A DNA stretch of 64,000 bases, taken from NCBI GenBank assembly GCA_963825425.1, contig CAWGTF010000013.1, positions 62,001 to 126,000 on the forward strand. The letters run 5' to 3'. This document shows positions 39,312-49,174 of the stretch, in pieces. The DNA is from PALSA-607 sp963825425. Lineage in GTDB: Bacteria; Actinomycetota; Actinomycetes; Acidothermales; Acidothermaceae. Within the stretch, counting starts at the first letter, position 1, and every line of letters starts with the position of its first letter. The translations under genes were made by a program, and so were the position numbers. The notes below the pieces were generated by a model. It was not told the DNA's origin, ran no database searches, and saw only the letters and a list, made by a program, of their open reading frames with translations.

Positions 39312-40259
39312 CTAGGCCCAGAGCTGACCCTCTATGCGTGCTGCGGCCTCCTCGAGAGTGCCGCCGTAGGCGCCGGTCGAGAGGTACTTCCAGCCGCCGT
39401 CGGCGACGATGAAAGCGATGTCGGCCCGGACACCGGCCTCGACCGCCTTGGTCGCAGCGCCGAGAGCCGCGTGCAGAATCGCGCCGGTCGAAATACCGGC
39501 GAAGATGCCCTCCTGCTCGACCAACTCGCGGGTACGCAGGAGCGCTTCGGCGGGGCCGACCGAGAACCGCGCAGTCAGCACCGAGGCGTCGTAGAGCTCC
39601 GGGACGAAGCCCTCGTCGAGATTGCGCAGGCCGTAGACCAACTCGCCGTACCGGGGCTCGGCGGCGATGATCTCGATCCCCGGCACGTGCTCGCGCAGGA
39701 ACCGGCCGCAGCCCATCAACGTGCCGGTGGTGCCGAGACCGGCGACGAAGTGGGTGATCGACGGCAGGTCCGCCAGGATCTCCGGCGCCGTCGTCTCGTA
39801 GTGCGCTCGGGTATTCGCGGCGTTCCCGTATTGATAGAGCATCACCCAATCCGGGTGCTCCGCTGCGATCCCCTTGGCGACCCGAACCGCCTCGTTCGAC
39901 CCGCCGGCCGCAGCCGAGAACACGATCGACGCGCCCCACATCTCCAGCAGCTGGCGGCGTTCGATCGAGGTGTTCTCCGGCATGACGCACACCAGTGAAT
40001 AGCCGCGCTGCCTGGCCACCATGGCCAGTGAGATGCCGGTGTTGCCAGAGGTGGGTTCGATAATCGTCGCGCCCGGCGACAGCAACCCGTCCTTCTCGGC
40101 CGCGTCGATCATGAAAAGGGCAGCGCGGTCCTTGATCGAACCGGTCGGATTGTGGTCCTCGAGCTTCGCCCACAGACGTACATCAGCGGACGGCGACAGC
40201 CTCGGCAGGCCGACGAGCGGGGTCTGCCCGACGGAATCAACAAGGGAGTCGTAGCGCAC
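39312..40259 (-). CDS. cysM: O-phosphoserine/CysO-dependent cysteine synthase CysM
   Basis: PLP enzyme of the mycobacterial-type cysteine pathway that attacks O-phosphoserine with CysO-thiocarboxylate. Intact, 315 residues. The PLP lysine is in NPTGSIKDRAA, the phosphate loop in EPTSGNTGISLAM, and GLGTTGTLMG binds the cofactor. Placement directly after cysO and mec supports CysM over CysK. Confidence 0.94.
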   Translation of the reverse strand: MRYDSLVDSVGQTPLVGLPRLSPSADVRLWAKLEDHNPTGSIKDRAALFMIDAAEKDGLLSPGATIIEPTSGNTGISLAMVARQRGYSLVCVMPENTSIERRQLLEMWGASIVFSAAAGGSNEAVRVAKGIAAEHPDWVMLYQYGNAANTRAHYETTAPEILADLPSITHFVAGLGTTGTLMGCGRFLREHVPGIEIIAAEPRYGELVYGLRNLDEGFVPELYDASVLTARFSVGPAEALLRTRELVEQEGIFAGISTGAILHAALGAATKAVEAGVRADIAFIVADGGWKYLSTGAYGGTLEEAAARIEGQLWA

Positions 40260-40261
40260 CC

Positions 40262-40534
40262 TTACCCACCAGCGACAGCGGGGAGCACCGTGACTGTGTC
40301 GCCGTCCTTCACCGCTGTCTCCAGGCCGCCCATGAACCGAACGTCCTCGTCATTGACGTACACGTTCACGAACCGGCGCAGGCCTTTGTCGTCGACGATC
40401 CGGTCGCGAAGGCCGGGATGCCGGGAGTCGAGATCGACCAGGACGTCGGCGAGCGTGCCGCCGTCACCGGCGACAGCCTTTTCTCCCCCGGTGTAGGTGC
40501 GCAGGATCGTCGGGATACGGACCTCGATGGCCAT
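40262..40534 (-). CDS. cysO: Sulfur-carrier protein CysO (MoaD/ThiS fold)
   Basis: Ubiquitin-like sulfur carrier, 90 residues, intact, ending in the required GG (LPAVAGG) where the thiocarboxylate forms. IPTILRTYTGGEKAV and FVNVYVNDEDVR are typical. It lies between mec and cysM; the gap to cysM is two bases. Confidence 0.94.
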   Translation of the reverse strand: MAIEVRIPTILRTYTGGEKAVAGDGGTLADVLVDLDSRHPGLRDRIVDDKGLRRFVNVYVNDEDVRFMGGLETAVKDGDTVTVLPAVAGG

Positions 40535-40573
40535 GCCGGAAATCTCCTCAAAGAAAAGTGCGGGCGGGCGGCG

Positions 40574-41005
40574 CTACTGCGTCTTGTCTGACTCCAACGC
40601 CGGAACCACCCTGACCTCTTCCTCGGTCACGACGGCATCGACGATGCGATAGGAGCGGAACTCCACGGTATCGGGCTCCCGTGTCGACACGAGCACGTAG
40701 TGCGCGCCTGGCTCTGAGGCGTAGGCGATATCGGTCCGCGACGGGTAGGCCTGCGTCGCCGTGTGGGAGTGGTAGACGACCACCGGCTCCTCGTCGCGAT
40801 CGTCCATCTCGCGATAGAGGCGAAGCAGGTCAAGTGAGTCGAACTCGTAGAAGGTCGGCGACCGCGCCGCGTTGACCATCGGGATGAACCGCTCCGGCCG
40901 GTCGCTGCCGACCGGCCCGGCGACGATGCCGCAGGCCTCATCGGGGTGGTCACGGCGAGCGTGCGCGACGATCTCGTCGACGGTGTCCGAGCTGATCACG
41001 AGCAT
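40574..41005 (-). CDS. mec: CysO-cysteine peptidase Mec (JAMM metalloprotease)
   Basis: Zinc protease that releases cysteine from the CysO-Cys adduct. Intact, 143 residues. The JAMM ligands are in VYHSHTATQAYPSRTDIAYA (HxH then Asp), with an upstream Glu in DEACGIVAG. First gene of mec-cysO-cysM. Confidence 0.94.
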   Translation of the reverse strand: MLVISSDTVDEIVAHARRDHPDEACGIVAGPVGSDRPERFIPMVNAARSPTFYEFDSLDLLRLYREMDDRDEEPVVVYHSHTATQAYPSRTDIAYASEPGAHYVLVSTREPDTVEFRSYRIVDAVVTEEEVRVVPALESDKTQ

Positions 41006-41057
41006 GAAAGCAGGCTAGCGGCCGCCCGCGGGCGCCGGACTGCGTGCCCGCGGGCGG

Positions 41058-41613
41058 TCAGTTGAGCGCGTTCAGCAGGTCGCTGAGCAGGTACCCGACC
41101 CATTCGAACAGCAGGAAGGGCCCGGCCCGCGGGTCATCAGCGTCGATCTCGGCGAGGTCGTCGTGGTCAGTCGCGTTCTCGATGCCCAGCCGGACGGCGA
41201 GCACCAGCCGCACCCGGTTCAGTACCCGCAGCCATGCGTGCGCCTGCTCGTCGTCGAGGGTCGCGTGCCCCTTCTCCCCGATCTCCACAAGCGTGTGGCG
41301 GACGGCGCGTAGGTCGGCGTTCATCCCGTCGCGCAGCGTCGCGTCGGTGTAGCGACGAAACTCCTCCGTCGCCTCGGCGTCACCCGGATAGGCGTCGGGC
41401 AGCAGCCGCCGCAGCGCCGGATCGGACGGGCGCCGTGACCGGGTCGGCCGACCAACGAATGCCCGCAATCGTGTCATCTCCTGGATCGGGCGGGTCGCCA
41501 CCGCCGAGGAGTCCGTCGAGTTCGCCCAGCAGATGGGAGATCACCAGCACCTCGTCGTCCCGCAATTGCAGGCGCGCACCGCGAGCGCGCCGGCTGACCT
41601 TAGCCAACGACAA
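41058..41613 (-). CDS. DUF2017 protein (frameshifted)
   Basis: Actinobacterial protein found between clpS and mec, as Rv1332 is in M. tuberculosis. The first part is MSLAKVSRRARGARLQLRDD and VLVISHLLGELDGLL; after a frame change near 41420 it continues RRLLPDAYPGDAEATEEFRR and RLVLAVRLGIEN. About 185 residues, predicted helical. The function is unknown; the constant link to clpS hints at a role near the Clp protease. Confidence 0.82.
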
Positions 41614-41620
41614 CCACCGC

Positions 41621-41905
41621 TCAGTCGTCCTTTTGAAGGGTTGCCCAAAGGCCGTGGGCGTGCAGGCGCTGGACGTCGTTTTCCATCTGCTCCCGGGTCC
41701 CCGACGAGACGGCGGCCCGGCCTTCGTGATGCACCTGAAGCATCAGCTTCTCGGCCTTGGCCTTCGGATACCCGAAGAGCTTCTGAAAGATGTGCGTGAC
41801 GTACTCCATGAGGTTCACCGGATCGTCCCAGACGATCGTCACCCAGGGGTGGTCGGGCCGGACGTCGGCCTCGGGGCGCTCCACCTCGGCGGGCGCGGTG
41901 CTCAT
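41621..41905 (-). CDS. clpS: ATP-dependent Clp protease adaptor ClpS
   Basis: N-end-rule adaptor that delivers substrates to ClpC/ClpA. Intact, 94 residues from the ATG at 41905 (MSTAPAEVERPEADVRPDHPW); a longer upstream frame overlaps hpnC and has no homology. The adaptor core is WDDPVNLMEYVTHIFQKLFG, KAEKLMLQVHHEGRA and ENDVQRLHAHGLWAT. It is divergent from the hopanoid operon. Confidence 0.94.
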   Translation of the reverse strand: MSTAPAEVERPEADVRPDHPWVTIVWDDPVNLMEYVTHIFQKLFGYPKAKAEKLMLQVHHEGRAAVSSGTREQMENDVQRLHAHGLWATLQKDD

Positions 41906-41972
41906 GCGCCTCATCGTAGGGTTGAATGCGGCAGTGAACCCGGAGGACCCGGACCTGGAGGATGCTAGCCCG

Positions 41973-42842
41973 ATGACCGCTGCCGCGCCCGCGCTCCAGG
42001 CGCTCGATGGAGTGCTGGCGAAGGCGCGCTCCGAGAACTTCCCGGTGGCTTTGTGGTTCTTGCCCAAGCAGCTGCGCGCGGACCTGCTCGCGATCTATGG
42101 ATACGCCCGATTCGTCGACGACATCGGCGACGAGTTCAGTGTCGAGAGCACGGTGCGGCTCGCCATGCTCGACTTGGTCGATGCCGATGTCACGACCCTG
42201 TTCGCGGGCCGGGACGCCTCGCTCCCAGCGGTCGCCGCGTTGACCACAGGGGTGCGCGCAGGCCGAGTTCCCGAGATACCGCTGCGCCGGCTCGTCGAAG
42301 CGAACCGGCTCGATCAGCACGTCGATCGCTACGAGACTTTCGACGACCTACGGCATTACTGCACGCTGTCGGCCGACCCCGTGGGGCACCTCGTGCTCGC
42401 CGCCCTCGGCGTCGCGACCCCCGATCGCATCGAGCTGTCCGACAAGATCTGCACGGCGTTGCAGCTGGCCGAGCACTGGCAAGACGTCGCGGAAGATCTG
42501 CGTCGCGGGCGCGTCTACCTCCCACAAGTTGACCTTCGCCGCTTCGCAGTCAGCGACGACGACCTGCGCGCGACACACGCCAGCCCAGCGGTGAAGACGC
42601 TGATGGCGTTCGAGGTCGCCCGCGCGCGCGACCTGATCGGCCAAGGTGCACCACTCGTTGGATTGGTGCCCGGCCGCGGCAAGCTCGCGATCGCGGGTTT
42701 CGTTGCGGGCGGGCGCGCCGCGCTGCACGCGATCACAGCCGCCGACTTCGATGTTCTTACGGGCCCGCCCAAGCCCACGAAGCAGCGCACCTTGCGCGAG
42801 GCGGCCGGCATTTTGACGAGCCGAGCGGACGTCCATGGCTGA
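41973..42842 (+). CDS. hpnC: Hydroxysqualene synthase HpnC
   Basis: Squalene/phytoene-synthase family member that converts presqualene diphosphate to hydroxysqualene. Intact, 289 residues from the ATG at 41973, with GGAGGA ten bases upstream. Asp-rich motifs are YGYARFVDDIGDE and AEHWQDVAEDLRRGRVYLP. It is the first gene of hpnC-hpnD-hpnE and overlaps hpnD by eight bases. Confidence 0.93.
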   Translation: MTAAAPALQALDGVLAKARSENFPVALWFLPKQLRADLLAIYGYARFVDDIGDEFSVESTVRLAMLDLVDADVTTLFAGRDASLPAVAALTTGVRAGRVPEIPLRRLVEANRLDQHVDRYETFDDLRHYCTLSADPVGHLVLAALGVATPDRIELSDKICTALQLAEHWQDVAEDLRRGRVYLPQVDLRRFAVSDDDLRATHASPAVKTLMAFEVARARDLIGQGAPLVGLVPGRGKLAIAGFVAGGRAALHAITAADFDVLTGPPKPTKQRTLREAAGILTSRADVHG

Positions 42843-43752
42843 CGAGACGCCGATGGCAGACGAGCAGCACGAGGGCGTCGCGGCCCCGAATGCGGTCGAG
42901 ATCGCCGCCGCGTACGCGGAGTGCGAACGCATCATGAAGAGCGCTGCGAAGAACTTCTCCTACGGCATCAGGCTGTTGGCGCCCGCAAAGCGAGGCGCCC
43001 TTGCGGCCGTCTACGCGTTAGCCCGGCGCATCGACGACATCGGCGACGGCAACCTGCCAGCACCGGAGAAGTTGCGGCGCCTTGACGACGCGCGTCGCGA
43101 CATCAAAGCCATCGGCGGCGCGACGACCGACCCGGTCTTGCTGGCGCTGGCAGATGCGGCATCGCGGCTGCCCATTCCGGTGCCGGTGTTTCTCGAACTC
43201 GTTGACGGCTGCGAGCTCGACGTCCGCGGCACCAGCTACGAGACCTTCCCTGACCTGGTGCACTACTGCCGGTGCGTCGCAGGCTCGATCGGCCGCCTGT
43301 CGACTGGCGTGTTTGACGCGTCCGACATGGTCGCGGCGAATCCGCTCGCCGACGCCCTCGGCGTCGGGCTCCAGCTGACCAACATCTTGCGCGACATCCG
43401 CGAGGACTTGCGCAACGGTCGCATCTACCTGCCGCACGACGAACTCGAGGCGTCGGGCGTCGAGCTTCGGCTGGACCACGACGGGTCGGTCGCCGATGAC
43501 GGCGGCCGCACGTCGACACTGATCCGCGAGCAGGCCGCCCGCGCAGAGAAGTGGTACGCGGAAGGCTTGCAGCTGCTGCCGTTGCTCGATTCGCGAAGCG
43601 CGGCCTGCTGCTCGGCGATGGCGGGGATCTATCACCGGCTCCTCAAGCGGATTGCTCGCGACCCGCAGGCGGTGTTGCGCGAGCGCATTTCGCTGCCCGC
43701 GTGGGAAAAGGCCTACCTCGCAGCGCGCAGCCTGACCACGAGCCGGCGATGA
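42835..43752 (+). CDS. hpnD: Presqualene diphosphate synthase HpnD
   Basis: Condenses two farnesyl diphosphates to presqualene diphosphate. Intact, 305 residues. Motifs YALARRIDDIGDG and NILRDIREDLRNGRIYLP bind the Mg-diphosphate groups; VHYCRCVAGSIGRLS is typical of HpnD. The stop overlaps the hpnE ATG. Confidence 0.94.
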   Translation: MADETPMADEQHEGVAAPNAVEIAAAYAECERIMKSAAKNFSYGIRLLAPAKRGALAAVYALARRIDDIGDGNLPAPEKLRRLDDARRDIKAIGGATTDPVLLALADAASRLPIPVPVFLELVDGCELDVRGTSYETFPDLVHYCRCVAGSIGRLSTGVFDASDMVAANPLADALGVGLQLTNILRDIREDLRNGRIYLPHDELEASGVELRLDHDGSVADDGGRTSTLIREQAARAEKWYAEGLQLLPLLDSRSAACCSAMAGIYHRLLKRIARDPQAVLRERISLPAWEKAYLAARSLTTSRR

Positions 43753-45163
43753 CCGCACGCGCGAACCCACCGGCTGTTGTGGTCGTGGGCGGCGGCTTGG
43801 CCGGGTTGTCGGCGGCCGTCACGGCTGCCGATGCGGGGTGGGCAGTCACGCTGCTCGAATCACGCGCGCGGCTCGGCGGCGCGACGCACTCCTTCACCCG
43901 GGCGTTCGAAGACGGCGAGATCGTCGTCGACAACGGACAACATGTCTACCTGCGTTGCTGCACCGCGTACCGCGAGTTCATCCGCCGGCTGGGCGTCGAG
44001 GAGCAGACCTTCATGCAGTCACGACTCGACGTCCCCGTGGTCGACCCGGCCACCGGGCGGATTGCGAGACTGCGCCGCGACCGACTGCCTGCGCCGTTGC
44101 ATCTGGCGCGTGCGTTGCTGACCTACCGGCTGCTGCCTTTCCGGCAGCGAGTTCGCGCGATCGTCGCGATGCTCGCCCTCGACCGGGTCGACCGCAACGC
44201 GCCGTCGTCGGACACGCAGACATTCGGTAGCTGGCTGGCCGCTCACGGCCAGTCGCCCGAGGTGATCGAGCGCCTCATCGACGTGTTCACCGTCGCCACC
44301 CTGAACGCGCCGTCGGCACAGGTTTCGTTGACGCTCGGCGCGATGGTTTTCCAGGACGGCCTGCTTCGCAAGGCCGACGCGTGCGACATCGGTATCGCGC
44401 GCGTGCCGCTCGGTCAGCTGCACGGCGACGCCGCGGCCGCGGTGCTTACTGCCCAGCACGCCGACGTCAGGTTGCGCACGCGCGTTCGCGCGAGTCGCTG
44501 CGCTCGAGGGCGATCGGTGGCGCGTCGACACCGATGACACCAGCATCGAGGCGGACGCCGTGGTGCTGGCGGTTCCCCACGATGTCGCAGCCGACCTGCT
44601 CCCGACGGGATCGATCGCCGACCCGGCCGCAGTGCGCGGCCTCGATGTCTCGCCGATCCTCAATGTGCACGTGATCTTCGACCGCGTTGTTCTCACCGAA
44701 CCGTTCATCGGCGCGGTCGACTCCCCCGTGCAGTTCGTGTTCGATCGCACGAAGGCCTCGGGTCTGCACGCAGCCGGGCAGCAGGCATCCGGGCAGTACG
44801 TCGCCGTGTCGGTCTCCGCCGCAGACGCCTGGATCGACGAGCCGGTCGCGCAGCTACGCGAGCTGTTCATGCCGGAGTTGTTGCGCGTGCTGCCGGCCGC
44901 CCGCGATGCGGTCGTGCGGGACTTCTTCGTGACCCGCGAACGCGAGGCGACGTTTCGCCCTGTGCCGGGCAGCGCGGCGCGCCGGCTACCCACGACGACG
45001 AACGCGACGGGTCTCGTCGTTGCGGGCGCATGGACCGCGACCGGGTGGCCCGCGACGATGGAAAGTGCGGTCCGCAGCGGCGTGGCCGCCGCGACGCGCA
45101 CTGGAGGCGTGGCACACCGCGGCTGCGCCGGCAGGCGCCGTCGTCCATGAGGCGTCGGCGTGA
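43749..45163 (+). CDS. hpnE: Hydroxysqualene dehydroxylase HpnE (frameshifted)
   Basis: FAD amine-oxidase-fold enzyme that turns hydroxysqualene into squalene. The dinucleotide motif VVVVGGGLAGLSAAV begins at residue 9; VVDNGQHVYLRCC is a family hallmark; LVVAGAWTATGWPATMESAV is the C-terminal FAD motif. A frame change near 44490 splits the protein, and a second near 45100 restores the end HTAAAPAGAVVHEASA at the TGA 45161-45163. About 470 residues. The stop overlaps the next GTG (GTGA). Confidence 0.93.
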
Positions 45164-46217
45164 GTCCGATATCTGTGACCGGTACGGCTGGATCCGAGTC
45201 GCCCGCGCTTACGGCACTCGCGACGGCGCGCGAGTTGCTCGACGTGCCAATGCGAGAAGCGGTCGGCAGGCTCGCGCCACCGGTCCGAAACGTTGCCGCC
45301 TATCACTTCGGCTGGGTCGACGCCGACGGGACCGCTGGCGAAGCGCACCGCGGCAAGGCGATCCGCGGCACCCTTGCGATGTTGTCGGCGGAGGCCGTCG
45401 GCGCCCCGGCATCCGAGGGCGTCCCCGGCGCTCTCGCGGTCGAGTTCGTGCACAACTTCTCGCTCCTGCACGACGACGTCATGGACGGCGATACCGAGCG
45501 CCGGCACCGCTCGACCGCGTGGACGGTCTTCGGCAGTTCGGCCGCGATCCTGGCTGGTGACGCCCTGCTGGCGCTCGCCTTCGAGACGCTGCTCCAGGTC
45601 GACCCCGTGCGCGCACAGCCGGCGGGAAGGTCCCTTGCGGCTGCGAGTCAGCGCCTCATCGTCGGTCAGGTTGGCGATCTCGACCTCGAGCGGCGCCTCG
45701 ACGTGACTCTGGCGAGTGTCTCGAAATGGCCGCGGGCAAGACCGCGTCGCTGATGGCTTGCTCGGCGTCCATCGGGGCGCACCTCGCGGCCGCCCCGGCC
45801 GATGCCGTGCGGGCCCTCGACGAATTCGGCTACGAACTCGGGCTGGCCTTCCAACTCGTCGACGACCTGCTCGGCATCTGGGGCGCGTCAGCCAGCACCG
45901 GCAAGCCGGTCGGTGCCGACCTGCGAGCTCGCAAGAACAGCCTGCCGGTCGTGGCGGCGATGAATTCCGGGACGGCGGCAGGGGCCGAATTGCGTAGCCT
46001 TTACGGATCCGGGGCACTGAACCCAGAGGCTGACGACGATGCGGTCGCACGGGCAAGCGCACTCGTCGACGAGGCGGGAGGCCGGGCCTGGGCCGTCGAC
46101 GAATCGCAGCGGCGGCTAGACCGTGCGTGCGAAGCGCTGATCGGGCACAGATCTCGACCAGCCCACGACGCAGTTGCTCACCCAGATCGCTCAGTACGTC
46201 ACCGCCCGAGACCATTA
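45160..46217 (+). CDS. Polyprenyl diphosphate synthase (frameshifted)
   Basis: Trans-isoprenyl diphosphate synthase that would supply farnesyl or geranylgeranyl diphosphate to the squalene genes. First Asp-rich motif NFSLLHDDVMDGD, second QLVDDLLGIWG, with GKAIRG near the N-terminus and GKPVGADLRARKNSLPVV after the second motif. Frame changes near 45712 and 46145; about 350 residues joined. Chain length cannot be told with certainty. It is coupled to hpnE by GTGA. A squalene-hopene cyclase gene would be expected next but is absent. Confidence 0.9.
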
Positions 46218-46239
46218 GCTGAAGGAGACCGAGCCACGC

Positions 46240-47415
46240 ATGTCGACCGGACCGCTGATCACGCCCTCGTCGCAGTCGGGCTCAGCCTCCGCCAAACCGA
46301 CTGGCGCGCCGCCCGCCCAGACGGTGCTGCCGCGGTGGCTTGTCACGGGCGGCGCGTGGTCGTGGCGCCTGATCGCGATCGGCATCGTCGGCTACTACGT
46401 CGTCCTATTCATCCTGGTCATCCAGTTGGCCGTGCTGCCCTTCCTCGGCGCCATGGTGTTCGCCGCCTTACTGCGCCCACTTGCTGCACGTCTGCAACGC
46501 ATAGGTCTATCGAGACTTCTCGCGACCTGGGTGACTTTTCTCCTCGCGACTCTCGTGATCCTTGGTGTCGGCACCCTCGTCGTCTACCGATCGACGAAGG
46601 AATGGCACACGCTCGTGCGCGACACGTCGGCAACGACCGACAAGCTCCGGCACTGGCTCTCGACCGGCCCGTTGCACTTGAAGGACCAAGACCTCAAGAA
46701 CCTTCAAAAGAAGGGTCTTGACCAGCTCAACCAACATCGCGGCGCCATCGTCAGCGGTGTCGTGAGCGGGGCCAGCGTCGCGGTGGAAATCTTGGCCGGG
46801 ATCGTCTTGTCGGCCTTCATCTCGTTCTTCTTGATCTACGACGGCGAGCGCATCTGGCGGTTCGTGTCGTCCCCGTTTCGTGGTCGCACAGCGGAGCGCG
46901 TCGACCGCGCCGCGCTGGCCGCGTGGAACACACTGTCGGGCTACATCAGGGGCAGCCTCACCATCGCAACGATCCACGGCCTGATCATGGGCATCTCGTT
47001 GTCTGTGCTCGGCGTCCCGCTCGTCGCCCCGCTCACGCTGCTGGTGTTCATCACCAGCTTTGTCCCCCTCGTAGGGGTGCTCGTCGGCGGCGGCCTTGCG
47101 GTGTTCGTCACGATGGGCACGCAGGGCGTTACGGCCGGCATCATCCTGTTCGCCATTCTCGTCGTCGAACATCAACTCGAGGGGCATCTGCTCCAGCCGA
47201 TCATCATGGGTCGCTCCGTTGAACTGCACCCGCTGGCGGTCGCCCTCGCACTTACCGTCGGAACAATCCTGCAGGGCGTCGTGGGCGCGATCGTCGCGGT
47301 GCCCATGGTGGCCATGTTCCACGCGGCGTGGCCACACCTTCGGGAGTCCGAACTCGTGGTGGCACCGGACGAACCGCCACCACCCGGTCACGTGCTGGTC
47401 GATCACCAACCCTGA
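46240..47415 (+). CDS. AI-2E-family membrane permease
   Basis: Intact, 391 residues. Eight hydrophobic segments in the PerM/YdiK pattern, including LIAIGIVGYYVVLFILVIQL, the paired C-terminal blocks GLIMGISLSVLGVPLVAPLT and FITSFVPLVGVLVGGGLAV, and the motif QLEGHLLQPIIMGRSVELHP, which defines the family. The name comes from the E. coli AI-2 exporter TqsA; other members are ion antiporters or unknown, so the substrate is open. It starts 23 bases after the prenyl synthase with AAGGAG upstream. Confidence 0.88.
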   Translation: MSTGPLITPSSQSGSASAKPTGAPPAQTVLPRWLVTGGAWSWRLIAIGIVGYYVVLFILVIQLAVLPFLGAMVFAALLRPLAARLQRIGLSRLLATWVTFLLATLVILGVGTLVVYRSTKEWHTLVRDTSATTDKLRHWLSTGPLHLKDQDLKNLQKKGLDQLNQHRGAIVSGVVSGASVAVEILAGIVLSAFISFFLIYDGERIWRFVSSPFRGRTAERVDRAALAAWNTLSGYIRGSLTIATIHGLIMGISLSVLGVPLVAPLTLLVFITSFVPLVGVLVGGGLAVFVTMGTQGVTAGIILFAILVVEHQLEGHLLQPIIMGRSVELHPLAVALALTVGTILQGVVGAIVAVPMVAMFHAAWPHLRESELVVAPDEPPPPGHVLVDHQP

Positions 47416-47430
47416 GCAAGCAGCTGTCGG

Positions 47431-47817
47431 TCAACTGGCGAAGGTGAGCTCGAACCAGACGGTCTTCCCGGCGCCGGACGACAAAACGCCCCACCGGCTC
47501 GCCAAATCGTCCATCATCCGCAACCCTCGCCCGGTGCCAGCCAAGCCGATCGGACGCCGAGGGGTCGGGAACGTCGGATTGCCATCGCTCACTTCGGCCC
47601 GCAACATGTGCTTGTCGGTCACCAGTCGCAGTTCGACGTCAGTGCGGGCATGCACGATCGCGTTCGTCACGAGTTCGCTGACCAACAAGCTGGCCGCGTC
47701 GACGAAATCGGACCGCTCGGGCGGCACCTCCGTGTGGGCCGCCAGCTCGCCCCGAACCAGCCGCCGTGCCGCAGCGACGCTCGACGCGTCGCATGGGAGC
47801 ACGGTCCGGACTTCCAT
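47431..47817 (-). CDS. Anti-sigma-type ATP-binding protein (HATPase_c_2)
   Basis: Small GHKL ATPase/kinase of the SpoIIAB/RsbW type, common in actinobacterial signalling. Intact, 128 residues from the ATG at 47817. The N-box is SELVTNAIVHA and the G1 box is EVSDGNP; GTGRGLRMMDDLASRWGV is the G2/ATP-lid region. It would phosphorylate an anti-anti-sigma factor or act as a regulator; no partner is adjacent. Its stop lies 16 bases from the AI-2E gene's stop. Confidence 0.88.
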   Translation of the reverse strand: MEVRTVLPCDASSVAAARRLVRGELAAHTEVPPERSDFVDAASLLVSELVTNAIVHARTDVELRLVTDKHMLRAEVSDGNPTFPTPRRPIGLAGTGRGLRMMDDLASRWGVLSSGAGKTVWFELTFAS

Positions 47818-48001
47818 GCCAAAAGGATACGAGCACACCGACGCGCAACAGGGACGGCTAGCCATCCGGCTCGCCGGTCGATAGACGTTTGCCGATCCCC
47901 CAACCTTTCCTGGCGCCCCGGCGTTTACCGGTCTGCCCACGTTTACTCGATCCGCCAGGTAAGGTCGGCCGGGTTCGCATCGACAGGAAGTAGGCCCCTC
48001 C

Positions 48002-49171
48002 GTGCCGCAGGTTCGTGCTCGACGGCGGCACCCGGTAGCCGTGACTGCGCTCGTCGTGAGTGCCGGTCTGCTCCTGGCGTCGTGCACGCAGGCCGCGGGG
48101 CAGTCCGAGAAGACCGGCGCGTCCTCCGCGGCGCCGGTCTCGCCAGTCAACTCACTGGCGGCGGCTTCCTCTGCACAGGCCCTCGCGTCATCCGCCTCAG
48201 CGGCGGCGTTAGCGGCCGGGGTCTCTGGGGTGACCGGCGCGAGCCCGGGGGCGAGTTCTCCTGCTCCGGTGCTTAGCGGGATTGATCCACTGACCGGCCT
48301 GCCGCCGACCAGCCCGGCAGCAGCGACTCGTCCCGCACTCGGCGTCAAGATCGACAACGTCGAAGGCGCATGGCCGCAGGCCGGGCTCAATCAGGCCGAC
48401 ATCGTGTTCGACTTGCCGGTCGAGGGCGGCCTCACGCGGTTGCTCGCCATCTTCCATTCCCAAGACGTCGCGGTGTTCGGGCCGATTCGGTCCGCGCGGC
48501 CGGTCGACGCCGACATCTTGCACTTGCTCGGGCACGCGTACTTCGCCTTCTCGGGTGGCACTAAGTCAGACCTCGGACCGATCAACGATCACTCCAACGC
48601 GACACCGATGTGGTGGGACGTGACACCGTCGCTGTTCGTGATTCGCCATGACCACGCAATCCCACATCAGGTCTTTGGCACCACCGCGATGTTGTACGCG
48701 GGCGGCGAGGCACGCTCTCCGTCAACGACCCCGCCACCGCCGATCTTCAGCTACCAGGTGGCAGCACCGACCGCAGCGGTGCCGGCGACCACGGTGACGG
48801 CGCAGTACAGCGCGGCGACCGCGGCCTGGACCTGGAACGGCACGCAGTACCTGCGCACCCAAAGCGGTCACCCAGACCTGTTGATCGACGGCAGTCAGGT
48901 CACGGCAACCAACGTCGTCGTGATGTCGGTCGGCGTGCAGAACACTAGCGCGCACGATTCGCACGGCACGGTGGTCCCGTTGCCGGTCGTGATCGGGTCT
49001 GGTCAGGTGTGGGTGTTCCGCAACGGGATCGTGGCTCACGGCACCTGGAGCCGGCCCACCGAGAACGCACCCATGAAACTGCTGAGCACGACCGGTCAGG
49101 TCATTCCGTTGATGCCGGGCCGCACCTGGGTCGAGGTGCTCCCCAACTCCAGCCTGCCGAGGATCGGCTGA
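48002..49171 (+). CDS. DUF3048 (YerB-like) lipoprotein
   Basis: Exported lipoprotein, 389 residues, intact, GTG start. Signal peptide with lipobox LLLASC, a long Ser/Ala linker, then DUF3048 (GVKIDNVEGAWPQAGLNQAD, then LLAIFHSQDVAVFGPIRSAR) and its C-terminal partner domain (NGIVAHGTWSRPTENAPMKL). YerB homologues are wall-associated lipoproteins without a proven activity. It is convergent with kynU by three bases. Confidence 0.87.
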   Translation: MPQVRARRRHPVAVTALVVSAGLLLASCTQAAGQSEKTGASSAAPVSPVNSLAAASSAQALASSASAAALAAGVSGVTGASPGASSPAPVLSGIDPLTGLPPTSPAAATRPALGVKIDNVEGAWPQAGLNQADIVFDLPVEGGLTRLLAIFHSQDVAVFGPIRSARPVDADILHLLGHAYFAFSGGTKSDLGPINDHSNATPMWWDVTPSLFVIRHDHAIPHQVFGTTAMLYAGGEARSPSTTPPPPIFSYQVAAPTAAVPATTVTAQYSAATAAWTWNGTQYLRTQSGHPDLLIDGSQVTATNVVVMSVGVQNTSAHDSHGTVVPLPVVIGSGQVWVFRNGIVAHGTWSRPTENAPMKLLSTTGQVIPLMPGRTWVEVLPNSSLPRIG

Positions 49172-49174
49172 GTC

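Noticed and set aside
47431..48390. Long N-terminal extension of the anti-sigma-type ATPase (319 codons)
   Set aside because: The upstream part is antisense to the DUF3048 lipoprotein gene; the conserved protein starts MEVRTVLPCD at 47817.
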